This document shows positions 16,830-27,495 of a stretch of DNA of 64,000 nt, piece by piece. The notes beneath the pieces were generated by a model. It was not told the origin of the DNA. It saw nothing but the letters and a program-made list of their open reading frames with translations, and did no database searches. The stretch comes from Clostridium transplantifaecale (GTDB taxonomy: Bacteria > Bacillota > Clostridia > Lachnospirales > Lachnospiraceae): contig NZ_UYZY01000005.1 in the NCBI RefSeq assembly GCF_900626075.1, positions 1-64,000 of the forward strand. Reading direction: 5' to 3'. The position numbers and the translations under genes were made by a program. How positions within the stretch are numbered: position 1 is the first letter of the stretch; each line of letters opens with the position of its first letter.

Positions 16830-16858
16830 TTGATTTTTTCCCGTCCTTATCCTATAAT
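16830..16858 (+). promoter_or_regulatory. Promoter of the TetR-type gene
   Basis: TTGATT (16830-16835) and a perfect TATAAT (16853-16858) with 17-bp spacing. Its position just beyond the terminator supports a translation start downstream, at 16914, rather than any earlier in-frame start codon. Confidence 0.8.
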
Positions 16859-16913
16859 AGAATCAGAGGCTCAGTCTGTCTGGGCAATGAGACCGGTTGA
16901 GAGGTATGAATTT

Positions 16914-17594
16914 ATGAGAAACAGTGAAGAAGAAAATTCCAGAAAAGAAAAGGCGGAAGAATCAAAGAAGGAGATACTGAAGATTGCCTACAGACTTTTT
17001 CAGAAGTACGGTTATACAAAGACCAGCATGCGCCAGATTGCGGCAGATGCCGGGGTCAGCCATGGGCTTATCACATATTATTTCAAAAACAAGCGGGAGG
17101 TGGCCGCAGAGCTGGTAAAGGGAAAGATGGCTCAGTTCGCCGAGGCGGTCCACCGCTATGTGGACTGGGAGAATGAACCTGCGCTCTATTCGGCGGTACT
17201 GGAGCGGCTGTCCTATACGGTTTTTTCCACTCCGATTTTTTTCGAATTCTATAAGGATGTCCTGAGGGAATATATCATGTTTGAGGTGCTGGCGGATTCC
17301 GGCATCGAGACGGATCTGCGCATCTGGAAGAAATACTGCCCCGAACTTTCCGAGGAGGATGCGATCCGCACCGCCACTTATGGAAATTACGTTTCCGCCT
17401 GCATGGAGAGCGCCATGGTTCTGTACGGAAAGGAAAAACTGTATTTGAAAGAGTCTATACCGGACAGCGTATTCCGCGTTTCCATGGGAATGTGGCATTT
17501 CCCGGACGAGCAGAAGATTATAGAGGAATGCTGCCGGAGAAGCCGTGAAATTGTGGAACATATCCTGTGGGAGAATCCTGAATTATATAAATGA
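16914..17594 (+). CDS. TetR/AcrR-family transcriptional regulator
   Basis: A 226-residue regulator. The N-terminal helix-turn-helix is clear: ILKIAYRLFQKYGYTKTSMRQIAADAGVSHGLITYYFKNKREV, about residues 20-62. The rest is a helical ligand-binding domain without recognisable specificity. The start at 16914 follows GAGAGG and the promoter at 16830-16858. It lies directly downstream of the APC permease and is the nearest candidate for binding the palindrome in the two divergent promoters at 15072-15213. Confidence 0.88.
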   Translation: MRNSEEENSRKEKAEESKKEILKIAYRLFQKYGYTKTSMRQIAADAGVSHGLITYYFKNKREVAAELVKGKMAQFAEAVHRYVDWENEPALYSAVLERLSYTVFSTPIFFEFYKDVLREYIMFEVLADSGIETDLRIWKKYCPELSEEDAIRTATYGNYVSACMESAMVLYGKEKLYLKESIPDSVFRVSMGMWHFPDEQKIIEECCRRSREIVEHILWENPELYK

Positions 17595-17640
17595 CGGCGA
17601 CAGTCAGTGTGCCTTCTGTACAGATTGCCGTCTCCAATAA

Positions 17641-17689
17641 CGAAAAGCCGGAAATCCCGCCTTTTGTGCGGCAGTTTTCCGGCTTTTCG
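17641..17689. terminator. Bidirectional terminator between convergent genes
   Basis: A 14-bp stem CGAAAAGCCGGAAA pairs with TTTCCGGCTTTTCG. The arms carry A and T runs on both sides, so it can end transcripts from both the TetR-type gene and the opposing IclR-type gene. Confidence 0.75.
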
Positions 17690-17724
17690 CAGTTATATGG
17701 AACTGCAGGAGCATCTCGTGCGGC

Positions 17725-18489
17725 TCAGCAGTTCTTTTGAAACGTATGTCCCATATAATAAGATAATTCAGCGGCGCTGTGCTTCACCTGTTCCTCTAAG
17801 TGGTTCAGGTGAGTATCGTCGGCAACCCTGGAATACGGGGCGATGATTCCGACCGATGCCGCAACCCTGCCTTCAATGCCGAAAATCGGAGCTCCGATTC
17901 CCACCGCGTCGTGGACATATTCGCCATGGGAGACCGCGATTCCGCGTTCACGGATCGTCCTGAGTTCGGAGGCCAGGGCATTGCGGCTGATTTGCGGAAA
18001 TGATTCCGGGCGGTCCAGGATATTGTTCAGGTAATAGTCAATGTATTTTTGATCCTGATAGGCCAGAAGAACCTTGCGGATGGCTCCGCAGTGAAGGTCC
18101 ATCTCATAACCGAATTCCTCAACCACCTTCAGATGGTTGGGACCGTCCATCTTATCCAGAACCAGGCCTTTGTCCCCTACCTGAATGATCAGATAGGAAT
18201 CTTCCCTTGTATTATAGGAAAGATTCTTTAAGATAGGAAGCGCGGCCTCCTGGATGCGGACATTGTTGGCGGCGGCGCGTCCGAGGGAAATCAGGGCCGG
18301 GCCAAGCTGATAAGTGTGTGCATGTTCATCGCGCATCACGTATTTCTTCTCGCAGAAGGTCTGGAGAATACGGTGAATGGTGCTGGGCGGAAGATCGGTC
18401 GCCTCAGACAGTTCTGCGATGGAGTATTTATGAGTAGTCTCTTTTAAAAGCTCTAAAAGTTCCATGGAGCGAAGGAGGCTCTGTATCAT
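17725..18489 (-). CDS. IclR-family transcriptional regulator
   Basis: A 254-residue regulator. The N-terminal winged helix (RSMELLELLKETTHKYSIAELSEATDLPPSTIHRILQTF) occupies residues ~5-65. The C-terminal effector domain shows the typical AVGIGAPIFGIEGRVAASVGIIAP stretch near residue 200. GGAGGG lies upstream of the ATG. It follows the acidic membrane-anchored protein by 18 bases and is probably co-transcribed with it. Target genes are not evident nearby. Confidence 0.9.
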   Translation of the reverse strand: MIQSLLRSMELLELLKETTHKYSIAELSEATDLPPSTIHRILQTFCEKKYVMRDEHAHTYQLGPALISLGRAAANNVRIQEAALPILKNLSYNTREDSYLIIQVGDKGLVLDKMDGPNHLKVVEEFGYEMDLHCGAIRKVLLAYQDQKYIDYYLNNILDRPESFPQISRNALASELRTIRERGIAVSHGEYVHDAVGIGAPIFGIEGRVAASVGIIAPYSRVADDTHLNHLEEQVKHSAAELSYYMGHTFQKNC

Positions 18490-18507
18490 AAGTGCAGTCC
18501 CTCCGTC

Positions 18508-18933
18508 TTATTCGGTCATCTCTTCAACGGTCACGGTGGTATCCGCCTGAGCGGTTTCCTTCTTATCTTCGGAAACTTCAGCTTCTTTTTCAGCGTTCTC
18601 TTCCTCCGGAACGGCGGCCTGTTCTTCGGACTCTGGCGTCTCGCCGGAGAGGGCTGAAACTTCTTCGTCGGCTGCTTCGTCCGGTTCTTCGGCGGCGTCC
18701 TCTTTCACTTCCTCCGCCTTCCTGTCTGGTGTCAGGGAAACATAGTTGCGTGTTACGGGGCTGTCATTATCATCTGTATCTTCAAATTCATCGAAATCAT
18801 CTTCAAAATCATGGAACTCTTCGTCCAGTTCTTTATGGAAGGATTTGTACTGTAAAAAATAGGAAATTCCCGCTGCGGCCGCACCGGCGATTGCCGCAAA
18901 GGTTAAAAATTTTCCAATGTGTTTTTTTGCCAT
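18508..18933 (-). CDS. Acidic membrane-anchored protein of unknown function
   Basis: A 141-residue protein with one N-terminal membrane segment (LTFAAIAGAAAAGISYFL, residues ~9-26) followed by a very acidic, low-complexity tail rich in Glu, Asp and Ala (FHDFEDDFDEFEDTDDND and many EE pairs). Proteins of this type are common and uncharacterised in Lachnospiraceae. AAAGGAG precedes the start by nine bases. It lies upstream of the IclR gene in the same direction. Confidence 0.7.
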   Translation of the reverse strand: MAKKHIGKFLTFAAIAGAAAAGISYFLQYKSFHKELDEEFHDFEDDFDEFEDTDDNDSPVTRNYVSLTPDRKAEEVKEDAAEEPDEAADEEVSALSGETPESEEQAAVPEEENAEKEAEVSEDKKETAQADTTVTVEEMTE

Positions 18934-19070
18934 AATAAGACTCCTTTCTGTAATTAAGCTTATTGTAATACGGATTTACCAAAAAATAAAGGGATTCTAA
19001 GAATAAATTATAAAAGATGTAATAAAATAGGGTTGCACCCTTACAACAGAGCGGTAGCGGAAGAGGCATG

Positions 19071-19092
19071 AAAAAGGCGGAATGCGCCTTTT
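19071..19092. terminator. Small hairpin between divergent genes
   Basis: The arms AAAAGGCG and CGCCTTTT with a short loop lie upstream of both neighbouring genes. It resembles a terminator followed by TCTTT, but no gene reads into it in an obvious way. Function is uncertain. Confidence 0.35.
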
Positions 19093-19144
19093 CTTTGGAG
19101 ACCGTATGATGAAAAACAGGAAAGAATGTAAAAAATGTATAAAA

Positions 19145-19187
19145 TTAGCACTCAACTATTGACAGTGCTAACAAAGCGTGGTATAAC
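19145..19187 (+). promoter_or_regulatory. CIRCE operator and sigma-A promoter of groES-groEL
   Basis: TTAGCACTC (19145-19153), nine bases, then CAGTGCTAA (19163-19171) gives the CIRCE inverted repeat with one mismatch in the right arm. It overlaps a promoter with TTGACA (19159-19164), 17 bp and TATAAC (19182-19187). HrcA repression is therefore expected. Confidence 0.92.
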
Positions 19188-19301
19188 TTGTTTTGTAAAT
19201 GAAAAAAACATTGAAGGCCTGAGTGCATAAGAGATGCACAATGCAAAGTACATTATGAAAAGCAAATAAAAACAAGACAAAACAGTAAGGAGGAGTCAGT
19301 A

Positions 19302-19586
19302 ATGAAATTAGTGCCATTATTTGACAGAGTTGTTTTAAGACAGTTGGTTGCAGAAGAAACCACCAAATCCGGTATCGTTTTACCAGGCCAGGCAAAAGAA
19401 AAGCCACAGCAGGCTGAAGTAATCGCAGTAGGCCCGGGCGGAGTAGTAGACGGCAAGGAAGTAACAATGCAGGTTAAGGTAGGCGATAAAGTTATCTATT
19501 CCAAATATTCAGGAACAGACGTTGAACTGGACGAAGAAAAATATGTTGTCGTAAAACAGAATGATATCTTAGCTGTTATCGAGTAA
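19302..19586 (+). CDS. groES: Co-chaperonin GroES
   Basis: A 94-residue protein matching the usual GroES length. It begins MKLVPLFDRVVLRQL, contains the mobile loop with ETTKSGIVLPGQAKEKPQQ at residues ~17-35 and ends with YVVVKQNDILAVIE. It caps the GroEL ring during protein folding in the cytoplasm. AAGGAGGAG precedes the start. It is the first gene of the CIRCE-controlled operon. Confidence 0.98.
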   Translation: MKLVPLFDRVVLRQLVAEETTKSGIVLPGQAKEKPQQAEVIAVGPGGVVDGKEVTMQVKVGDKVIYSKYSGTDVELDEEKYVVVKQNDILAVIE

Positions 19587-19627
19587 ATAGTTACAATAAT
19601 AAGACAGAATAATTTGGAGGTTGATGA

Positions 19628-21250
<1,623 letters not shown>

Positions 21251-21322
21251 TTTATGGTTCCCGTATCCCGGTAAGGGTAAGGCAGTATCTGTAAAATAAT
21301 GGAATCATTAATATAGAAAACG

Positions 21323-21370
21323 AATGCGGAAAGCAGCCCGGACAGACCGGCGCTTTCCGCATTCCTTTTT
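21323..21370 (+). terminator. Terminator of the groES-groEL operon
   Basis: A 12-bp stem AATGCGGAAAGC/GCTTTCCGCATT (21323-21334 with 21352-21363) encloses a smaller GC stem and is followed by CCTTTTTT. Confidence 0.85.
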
Positions 21371-21463
21371 TGTTGAGCGGCAATGAAAAGTCCGCGAAGC
21401 GTGCTTTTCGTTGTTCGGCAGGAAGGTTCTCCGAATTCTCCTTGAAATAAAAGAACCCTCCAA

Positions 21464-22234
21464 TTATGGACGGATATTCTCCGAGATAAACCGCGCACAG
21501 TTTCTAAGCGGCTCCAACGCCGAGTCCATAACGGCCGTGATGACGGAACTGGAGGCAATGATACTGGCGGTTCCAAAGAGACTTTCCCCATCCTTAAATA
21601 TGGGAACGGCCACGCAGCTGACTCCCAGCCCAATCTCCTCAAATTCGGTGGCATATCCGTTGGTGCGGACCTTTACAAGTTCCTCTTCCAGAGCTTCCCG
21701 GGTGAGAATGGTATTGGCCGTATAAGGAATAAATTCCATGTTGGAAATATAATAATCGCTGAGGGGCTTGTCTATATATGCCAGAAACAACTTTCCCGAT
21801 GCCGTGGAGTTGAGATCATAGGTAAGGTTGACGCGGCTGTTCAGGATGTAGTGGGAATTGTCGGGACTTATGTTCTCGATCGTGAAGATATTATTGTTCG
21901 TAATTACCTGTAACAGGCCTGAAACCTGAAAACGGTTTGCAATGTCCTTAAGGAGCGGGGCTGCCATTTTCTTCAGCCGCTTGATATTATTTCCTGTGGC
22001 GAGATCCGCCTTGTTGATGTAGACTAACCCCAGGGAATAGGTGCTCATTTCAGAATTGTAAGCCAGATAACCGTTGGCAACCAGGGTATTCACGATGCCT
22101 CTGGTAGTATTGATGTGGAGCTTTACCTTTTCGCTGATCTGCGGCAGGGATAACTCGGTGTTGTCGTTGTTGAAACAGTTAATAATGTTAAACGCCCTTT
22201 GGATTGATTGAATCAGGCGCACCTCTTTTTCCAT
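21464..22234 (-). CDS. IclR-family transcriptional regulator
   Basis: A 256-residue regulator. I start at 22234, where GGAGG lies ten bases before the ATG, rather than at the longer in-frame start at 22294. Residues ~5-65 form the winged helix (SIQRAFNIINCFNNDNTELSLPQISEKVKLHINTTRGIVNTL). The effector domain includes LKDIANRFQVSGLLQVI and a final VPIFKDGESLFGTASIIA. Its DNA-binding domain differs from that of the IclR protein at 17725. It stands alone next to the repeat region. Confidence 0.88.
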   Translation of the reverse strand: MEKEVRLIQSIQRAFNIINCFNNDNTELSLPQISEKVKLHINTTRGIVNTLVANGYLAYNSEMSTYSLGLVYINKADLATGNNIKRLKKMAAPLLKDIANRFQVSGLLQVITNNNIFTIENISPDNSHYILNSRVNLTYDLNSTASGKLFLAYIDKPLSDYYISNMEFIPYTANTILTREALEEELVKVRTNGYATEFEEIGLGVSCVAVPIFKDGESLFGTASIIASSSVITAVMDSALEPLRNCARFISENIRP

Positions 22235-23014
22235 ATGAAAATATCCTCCAAACTGTGATAACTTAATATTACCTGAAAATACCTTAAAAAGCAATCTGGG
22301 GAGGGATTTAGTTGTGGAACGAGAACGCCGCCGGTGACGGTCGGGGTTCGGGATGGTGAGAGGGAGGGGATGAGTCTTCAGTCCCGGGCTGTAGGTTGTC
22401 GCGGGTGGGGAATCCGGGCAGAAAAAGTTCCTGCGGGAAACGCTTTCGCTCTTTGGAGTACATAACAGAACTAACCTCGAAAAGACCTCGGTAAGTGCCG
22501 ATGAACTCCCAGGTTCCCTGCGGAATCTTTTTCTCCCGGATTCCCCACAGGAAGGTTATGACCGGGACTGAAGACGCGAAGGTTGTCGCCATCCCGAACC
22601 CCGGCCTGCGGCCGCTGTACTGTTCTTATTCCTTCAAGGGGGGAGGTACTGTCGCTGCCGCTACATTTCCCCAGATTCCAGGAGAATGCTCCTGTATGGC
22701 ATTAAATTGATAAGGCTAAACTTTAGCACCTGACCTATTCTTGAATAAACGTTGAATTTTTAGACAAATCGTAAAATTTAGCTTTGGATTTTCTCTGAAT
22801 CCAGCCCGAAATACCTTCATAAGGTAAAAGATTCACGATTACATAGTGGCCGCGACAAGACCTTCCTCCACACTTGACGAAAGAGACAATCAGCCCCTGA
22901 AGCCGGCGGACGGGGCAACACCTTTGCTGAGTCTTCAGTTCCGGCGACAACCTGCCCGGGGAAGGAAGGAGAAAACTTTCCGAAGGGGACCTTGGAGCCC
23001 GCCGGTGCTTAGAC

Positions 23015-24606
23015 CAATGTGGTCAACTTAAGAAAAGCTGGGACTTTGCTCCTACCTCTAACGCATTTTTGAAATTTGATTCCTAATGCTACTTTTCTTT
23101 CACGCTAAAAAATGGTACACTAAATACACAGCTTACGGTATAAGCCTCTTTTCAGGGATTCATTATGTGCGGGATTACATGGTGGTTTTTCTGTTCTTAC
23201 AGTGCCTATGCCTAAGCTGTATTCGGGGGCGCTTACTGGTTCGGTTTGGCTGAATCTGTGAGCGCTTTTTCACCGCCTCCTTCACGAACTGGGCCAGAAT
23301 TACCGGGATGGTTCCCCCGCCACTCAAAAGACAGGCAAGATGTTTCTTCAGCCGCCCAATTATATAGGCCCGGTTTGCCTGGTATTCATAGTTTCTCTTC
23401 TTCTTTTCCTGCCTGATTTTTTCATCCGCCTCCGATTTTAAGAGGGCACAAAGATTCATGAACAGCAGATGGATAAAAAAATCCTGTTCTACGTTTGTAG
23501 GGACCGCCCCACTGAATTCTTCCAGTTGCAACTGGTTTTTCAGTTCATTATACTTACTTTCAATTTTCCATCGCCTAAAATACAGTTCCTTGAACATGGC
23601 GGGTGTCATGGCAGGATCCATGATATTCGTAACGAAACATTCGTCTGTACCGTCGTCCAACTCCACATGGATCACCCTCACCCGGACGGTTTTTCCATCC
23701 TCAATGTAGGACGGGCAATACTGTGTTATTTCGTCTTTCGAAAAAAGCTGGGTCAAACTCTTCACGGCGCTTTGTATCCGCATGACATAAAAGTAGTTCT
23801 CTGTATCAAAATGCCGGTAGAATTCATAAGAAGGATAGCCCCGGTCGAAAAGGACTACCGTCTTGTCTTTGAGGCCGACCGATTCCAGGCAGGAAAGATG
23901 CTCCATTGCCGAACGGCGTTCCGCATAGTGGTATGGATGAAGCACACCATCTACAACAATATCTTCCATAACATCATAGAGGATAGAAATGCAGGCCATC
24001 GAATCTTCCCGGGAGTGATACTGGTTCCTGCAAAGGCCAAAGTAGGAGATGTTGTCCTTTGTTTTTGGTACCTGGATACAGGAACCGTCAATGGCAAAGA
24101 CATGATACCCATTCCATTTTTTACGGGAAGGGGAGGAAGCATAGAAGGTCTCAACCGAATGTAGGAAGAGGGTTTTAAACAGCAGGGGTTTGAGCTTCAA
24201 CCTGGCTTTCGAGAGTGCCTGCTTGGTTAATTCAGGGAAATGGAGTTCTTTCAAATCATCCCTGATATTGGAAAGGTTCAGGTTCATGGAAGCTTTTGAA
24301 GTATACAAAAGAAAGAGAATGACCTGAGAGATGGTAAGCTTCCTTTTTCGAATAAAATGATGCTTTTCGTGAAACTGAGCCAAAAAAGCAGGGGAATAAA
24401 TGAGAGATTTTAATCCTTCCAGAATGTTGCAGCAAATGTGAAGTGGGCTCATAAATATACCTCCGATTAAATGTATTTAAACGGAGAAACGGCAAATTTT
24501 ACGAAGCTTGTCAATTAGCAAAACGCCAGTAATTTGCATGATATTTTGTGCATTTTCACAGTTTATTTTTAAAAAATATCTTTGACTTCTTAAGTTGACC
24601 ACATTG
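23015..24606 (-). mobile_element. IS4-family insertion sequence, copy 1 (1592 bp)
   Basis: The ends CAATGTGGTCAACTTAAGA and its inverse (TCTTAAGTTGACCACATTG) form terminal inverted repeats. The 11-bp sequence GGTGCTTAGAC flanks both sides (23004-23014 and 24607-24617) as a target duplication. One transposase gene fills it. A second copy of equal length lies at 41802-43393. Confidence 0.95.
23175..24452 (-). CDS. IS4-family transposase
   Basis: A 425-residue DDE transposase. Catalytic aspartates lie in VFAIDGSCIQVP and VVLFDRGYPSYEF. The IS4 YREK signature is exact in YFRRWKIESKYNELK (Y-x2-R-x3-E-x6-K). The reading frame is intact and the element has intact ends, so it may be active. It differs from copy 2 by one residue (Gly here, Glu there, from base 23314). 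Confidence 0.95.
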   Translation of the reverse strand: MSPLHICCNILEGLKSLIYSPAFLAQFHEKHHFIRKRKLTISQVILFLLYTSKASMNLNLSNIRDDLKELHFPELTKQALSKARLKLKPLLFKTLFLHSVETFYASSPSRKKWNGYHVFAIDGSCIQVPKTKDNISYFGLCRNQYHSREDSMACISILYDVMEDIVVDGVLHPYHYAERRSAMEHLSCLESVGLKDKTVVLFDRGYPSYEFYRHFDTENYFYVMRIQSAVKSLTQLFSKDEITQYCPSYIEDGKTVRVRVIHVELDDGTDECFVTNIMDPAMTPAMFKELYFRRWKIESKYNELKNQLQLEEFSGAVPTNVEQDFFIHLLFMNLCALLKSEADEKIRQEKKKRNYEYQANRAYIIGRLKKHLACLLSGGGTIPVILAQFVKEAVKKRSQIQPNRTSKRPRIQLRHRHCKNRKTTM

Positions 24607-24821
24607 GGTGCTTAGACGGTGTTCTTTGGCGTCTTAGCATCCGTTGTGCGCTCCACAAGCGGGAGCGAGTCCCCGTAGGAATTTTTTCTCCTGGATTCCC
24701 CCTCACCATACCCTACAAACCGGGACTGAAGACTCAGCAATATCCTCCCACTCCCCCGTCCGCCGTCTTACAGAGGCGTCCTCGCATCTCAATTAAATCT
24801 CTCTTATTTAAAAGAAAAGAA

Positions 24822-24850
24822 TTGACAAGCCACTAAAAAGAATATAAAAT
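24822..24850 (+). promoter_or_regulatory. Promoter of the cysteine/thiazoline operon
   Basis: A perfect TTGACA (24822-24827) is followed after 17 bp by TAAAAT (24845-24850). It lies just outside the right end of repeat copy L2. Two ATAGTCAAA/GTAGTCAAAG direct repeats follow before the ribosome site; their role is unknown. Confidence 0.72.
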
Positions 24851-24899
24851 TATATTATAGTCAAAAAAACGATAATGTAGTCAAAGAAAGGAGAGCGGG

Positions 24900-26180
24900 A
24901 TGGAACAGCACGTATATGATACCTATCTGAATATCCTGAAATCGGAACTGGTTCCGGCTCTTGGATGTACGGAGCCGATCACTATAGCCTACGCTTCAGC
25001 CATTGCCAGAGAATGTCTCGGAGCGTTTCCGGATGTGATTCAGATTAAGGCCAGTGGAAATATTATTAAAAATGTAAAGAGCGTCGTAGTGCCCGGCACG
25101 AATGGAATGAAGGGGATTGAGGCTGCGGTGGCCGCGGGCCTGATAGGCGGAAAATCTGAGAAAAAGCTGGAAGTGATCAGCGAGGTGACGGAAGAGGAAA
25201 AGAAAGAGATCAAGACTCTCGTGGAAAAAAAGATCATAGAGGTGAACATTGCCGATTCCGACCTGATTTTGGATGTGCAGATTCTGCTGAAGAAAGCAGA
25301 AGATTATGTTCTGGTCCGAATCGCCAATTCACATACGAATGTAGTCCTGGTGGAGAAAAACGGTGAAAAGCTGTTTGAAAAGTCGATGGACTGCGGCGGG
25401 GATGACGGCAATTTGAGTGAAGAAAAGAAACTTTTATCGGTTGCAGGTATCCTGGAGTTCGCCGATTGTGTTAAAATAGAAGATGTGAAGGAAGTCATTG
25501 CCCGGCAGATTGCCTACAATACGGCAATTGCAGAGGAGGGCCTTACAAAGAATTACGGGGCCAATATCGGAAAGGTGCTGTTAAAAGCATACGGGGACAC
25601 GGATGTGCGTGTCCGCGCGAAAGCAAAGGCGGCGGCAGGTTCCGATGCGAGGATGAGCGGCTGTGAACTTCCCGTTATCATCAATTCGGGCAGCGGTAAC
25701 CAGGGGATTACGGCATCCGTCCCGGTTATCGAATTTGCACGTGAACTGCAGGTGGGGGAAGAAAAGATGTACCGCGCTTTGGTGCTTTCCAACCTGATTG
25801 CCATCCATCAGAAAACAGGGATTGGCCCTCTTTCCGCATACTGCGGAGCCGTCAGCGCAGGCTGCGCCAGCGGAGCGGCTATCGCATACCTGAAGGGCGG
25901 TGATTTGAGGACGATTTCCCATACGATTGTGAACTGCCTTGCAATCACGTCCGGAATTGTCTGTGACGGGGCCAAGGCCTCCTGTGCGGCAAAGATTGGG
26001 ACGGCTGTGGAAGCAGGAATTCTCGGATATCTGATGATTGCCGAGGATCAGCAGTTCCGTGCAGGCGATGGAATTGTGAAAAAAGGAGTCGAGGAGACAA
26101 TCGCATCGGTAGGCCGTCTGGGGAAAGACGGAATGAAAGACACTGATCGTGAGATTCTGGAGATTATGATAGGCAAATAG
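24900..26180 (+). CDS. L-cysteine desulfidase / UPF0597 (serine dehydratase-alpha-like)
   Basis: A 426-residue cytoplasmic enzyme. Family motifs are LGCTEPITIAYASAIA at residues ~20-36, SGSGNQGITASVPV near 263 and ITSGIVCDGAKASCAAKIGTAV near 350, with conserved cysteines that should ligate an oxygen-labile [4Fe-4S] cluster. Members (CdsB/YhaM) split L-cysteine to sulfide, ammonia and pyruvate. GAAAGGAG precedes the ATG. It heads an operon whose next genes make cysteine from 2-aminothiazoline-4-carboxylate, which fits cysteine breakdown as the final step. Confidence 0.85.
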   Translation: MEQHVYDTYLNILKSELVPALGCTEPITIAYASAIARECLGAFPDVIQIKASGNIIKNVKSVVVPGTNGMKGIEAAVAAGLIGGKSEKKLEVISEVTEEEKKEIKTLVEKKIIEVNIADSDLILDVQILLKKAEDYVLVRIANSHTNVVLVEKNGEKLFEKSMDCGGDDGNLSEEKKLLSVAGILEFADCVKIEDVKEVIARQIAYNTAIAEEGLTKNYGANIGKVLLKAYGDTDVRVRAKAKAAAGSDARMSGCELPVIINSGSGNQGITASVPVIEFARELQVGEEKMYRALVLSNLIAIHQKTGIGPLSAYCGAVSAGCASGAAIAYLKGGDLRTISHTIVNCLAITSGIVCDGAKASCAAKIGTAVEAGILGYLMIAEDQQFRAGDGIVKKGVEETIASVGRLGKDGMKDTDREILEIMIGK

Positions 26181-26237
26181 AAAACAGAAAGGAGATCCGC
26201 AGCCTGAAAGAAAGACGGTAACAAAGCAGGCGGCACA

Positions 26238-27494
26238 GTGGATGAGATGGAGACAGAAACAAAGAAACGGCTTCAGACAGAAATCGAGACATTAAAGAAT
26301 ATTTCCGAACCATGCCAGTGCGGAACCACGCGTTACAGCTATTCAAAAGCATATAAAGAGGGTGTTTCCTATGTCAGGAGCGTAATGGAAGACTGCGGGC
26401 TAAAGACGCGTGAGGACGGCGTGGGAAACCTCATCGGAACGCTGCCGGGGACGGAACCGGGACTTTCGAAAATCCTGTCCGGCTCCCATCTGGACACGGT
26501 CCGGTGCGCGGGCGCCTTTGACGGAATCGCAGGAGTGCTGTGCGCCATAGAAGCGGCCAGGATGGTAAAGGAGAGCGGTGTCCCGCTGCGCCATACATAT
26601 GAGGCCCTGGGAATGATCGGCGAGGAAGGCACCCGGTTTGGTAAAGCTCTTTTGGGAAGCCAGTTTATCGCAGGAATCTACGGGACGGATGAGCTCGATG
26701 AATTTGTCGGTACGGAAGACGGCAAAACTATGCGCCAGGCTATGAATGAGTATGGGCTGAGCGGAGAACTGGACGGCGTATCGAGAAAAGACGAGAACGT
26801 TAAGGCGTTCCTGGAAATCCACGGGGAGCAGGGACCTGTGCTGGAACAGGGACAGAAGGAAATCGGGATTGTGGATACCATAGTGGGACTTTCCTGGCTT
26901 GTTGTCAAAGTGACTGGGCAGGCGGGACACAGCGGCACCGTTCCGATGAATCTCAGAAAAGATGCTGGAACAGGGGCATTCCACCTGCTTTGCCGGATTC
27001 ATGACTACGTGTATGAGAATTACTGCGGCCAGGCGACGCTGACTGCCGGCCAGGTGACTCTCTCCCCGGGCAGCATGAACAGCATACCGGGACAGTGTGA
27101 GTTTTCACTGGACATCCGATCGGGTGAGGAGGAAATCATCAGGGATATCCTGAAGCATCTGGAGCAATATGCGGAAGAGGTAAGGGGAAAATACTCCATG
27201 CAGGTGGAGATACAGGAATTAACGAGGAAAGAGCCGGTAAAGATGAATACGGAGCTGGCCGGCGGCATTGAGAAAACCTGTGAAGAGCTGGGTTATTCAA
27301 ACATGAGGCTTAACAGCGGAGCAGGCCATGATTCCATGATATTTGCAAAGCTGTGGAATACTGCCATGATTTTCCTGCCGAACCGGGATGGAATCAGCCA
27401 TCATCCGGACGAGTGGATCGACTATGAGGCCATGGAGGCGGGAAGCAGAGTATTATATGAAATGATAAGAAAACTTGACAAGGAGGAAGAATAA
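26238..27494 (+). CDS. M20-type N-carbamoyl-amino-acid amidohydrolase (Zn-dependent)
   Basis: A 418-residue metallohydrolase of the hydantoinase/carbamoylase branch of family M20. Metal-site motifs are GSHLDTVRCAGAFDGIAGV (residues ~78-96), EEGTRFGKALLGS near 133, the dimerisation-domain motif GQAGHSGTVPMNLRKDA near 228 and AGHDSMIF near 361. The start is GTG at 26238 or ATG at 26247; neither has a good ribosome site. Next to a thiazoline-carboxylate hydrolase its most likely substrate is N-carbamoyl-L-cysteine, giving L-cysteine, CO2 and ammonia. Allantoate or another carbamoyl amino acid remains possible. Confidence 0.83.
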   Translation: MDEMETETKKRLQTEIETLKNISEPCQCGTTRYSYSKAYKEGVSYVRSVMEDCGLKTREDGVGNLIGTLPGTEPGLSKILSGSHLDTVRCAGAFDGIAGVLCAIEAARMVKESGVPLRHTYEALGMIGEEGTRFGKALLGSQFIAGIYGTDELDEFVGTEDGKTMRQAMNEYGLSGELDGVSRKDENVKAFLEIHGEQGPVLEQGQKEIGIVDTIVGLSWLVVKVTGQAGHSGTVPMNLRKDAGTGAFHLLCRIHDYVYENYCGQATLTAGQVTLSPGSMNSIPGQCEFSLDIRSGEEEIIRDILKHLEQYAEEVRGKYSMQVEIQELTRKEPVKMNTELAGGIEKTCEELGYSNMRLNSGAGHDSMIFAKLWNTAMIFLPNRDGISHHPDEWIDYEAMEAGSRVLYEMIRKLDKEEE

Positions 27495-27495
27495 G

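Larger units (their letters stand above)
22303..24803. repeat. Compound intergenic repeat, copy L2 (split by IS)
   Basis: Without the IS and one target duplication this copy is about 0.9 kb. Its left end (GGGATTTAGTTGTGGAACGA) and the reverse complement of its right end (AGATTTAATTGAGATGCGAG) are related, so the element has imperfect terminal inverted repeats. Inside are two large imperfect palindromic modules. Each is built from facing copies of a block containing TCTTCAGTCCCGG, a GGTTGT/GGGGAATCC segment and AGAAAAAGTTCC. No coding frame is credible. The same layout in reverse complement forms L3 and L4. Confidence 0.78.

Noticed and set aside
16788..16913. Longer N-terminus for the TetR-type protein
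   Set aside because: The upstream in-frame start falls inside a terminator and before the gene's own TTGATT-17-TATAAT promoter.
19145..19187. CIRCE mismatch as a novelty
   Set aside because: One substitution in the right arm is within the normal range for HrcA sites; the operon is otherwise ordinary.
23469..24164. 231-codon plus-strand frame opposite the transposase (also at 42256-42951)
   Set aside because: It is antisense to an intact DDE transposase with clear catalytic motifs and has no recognisable domain.
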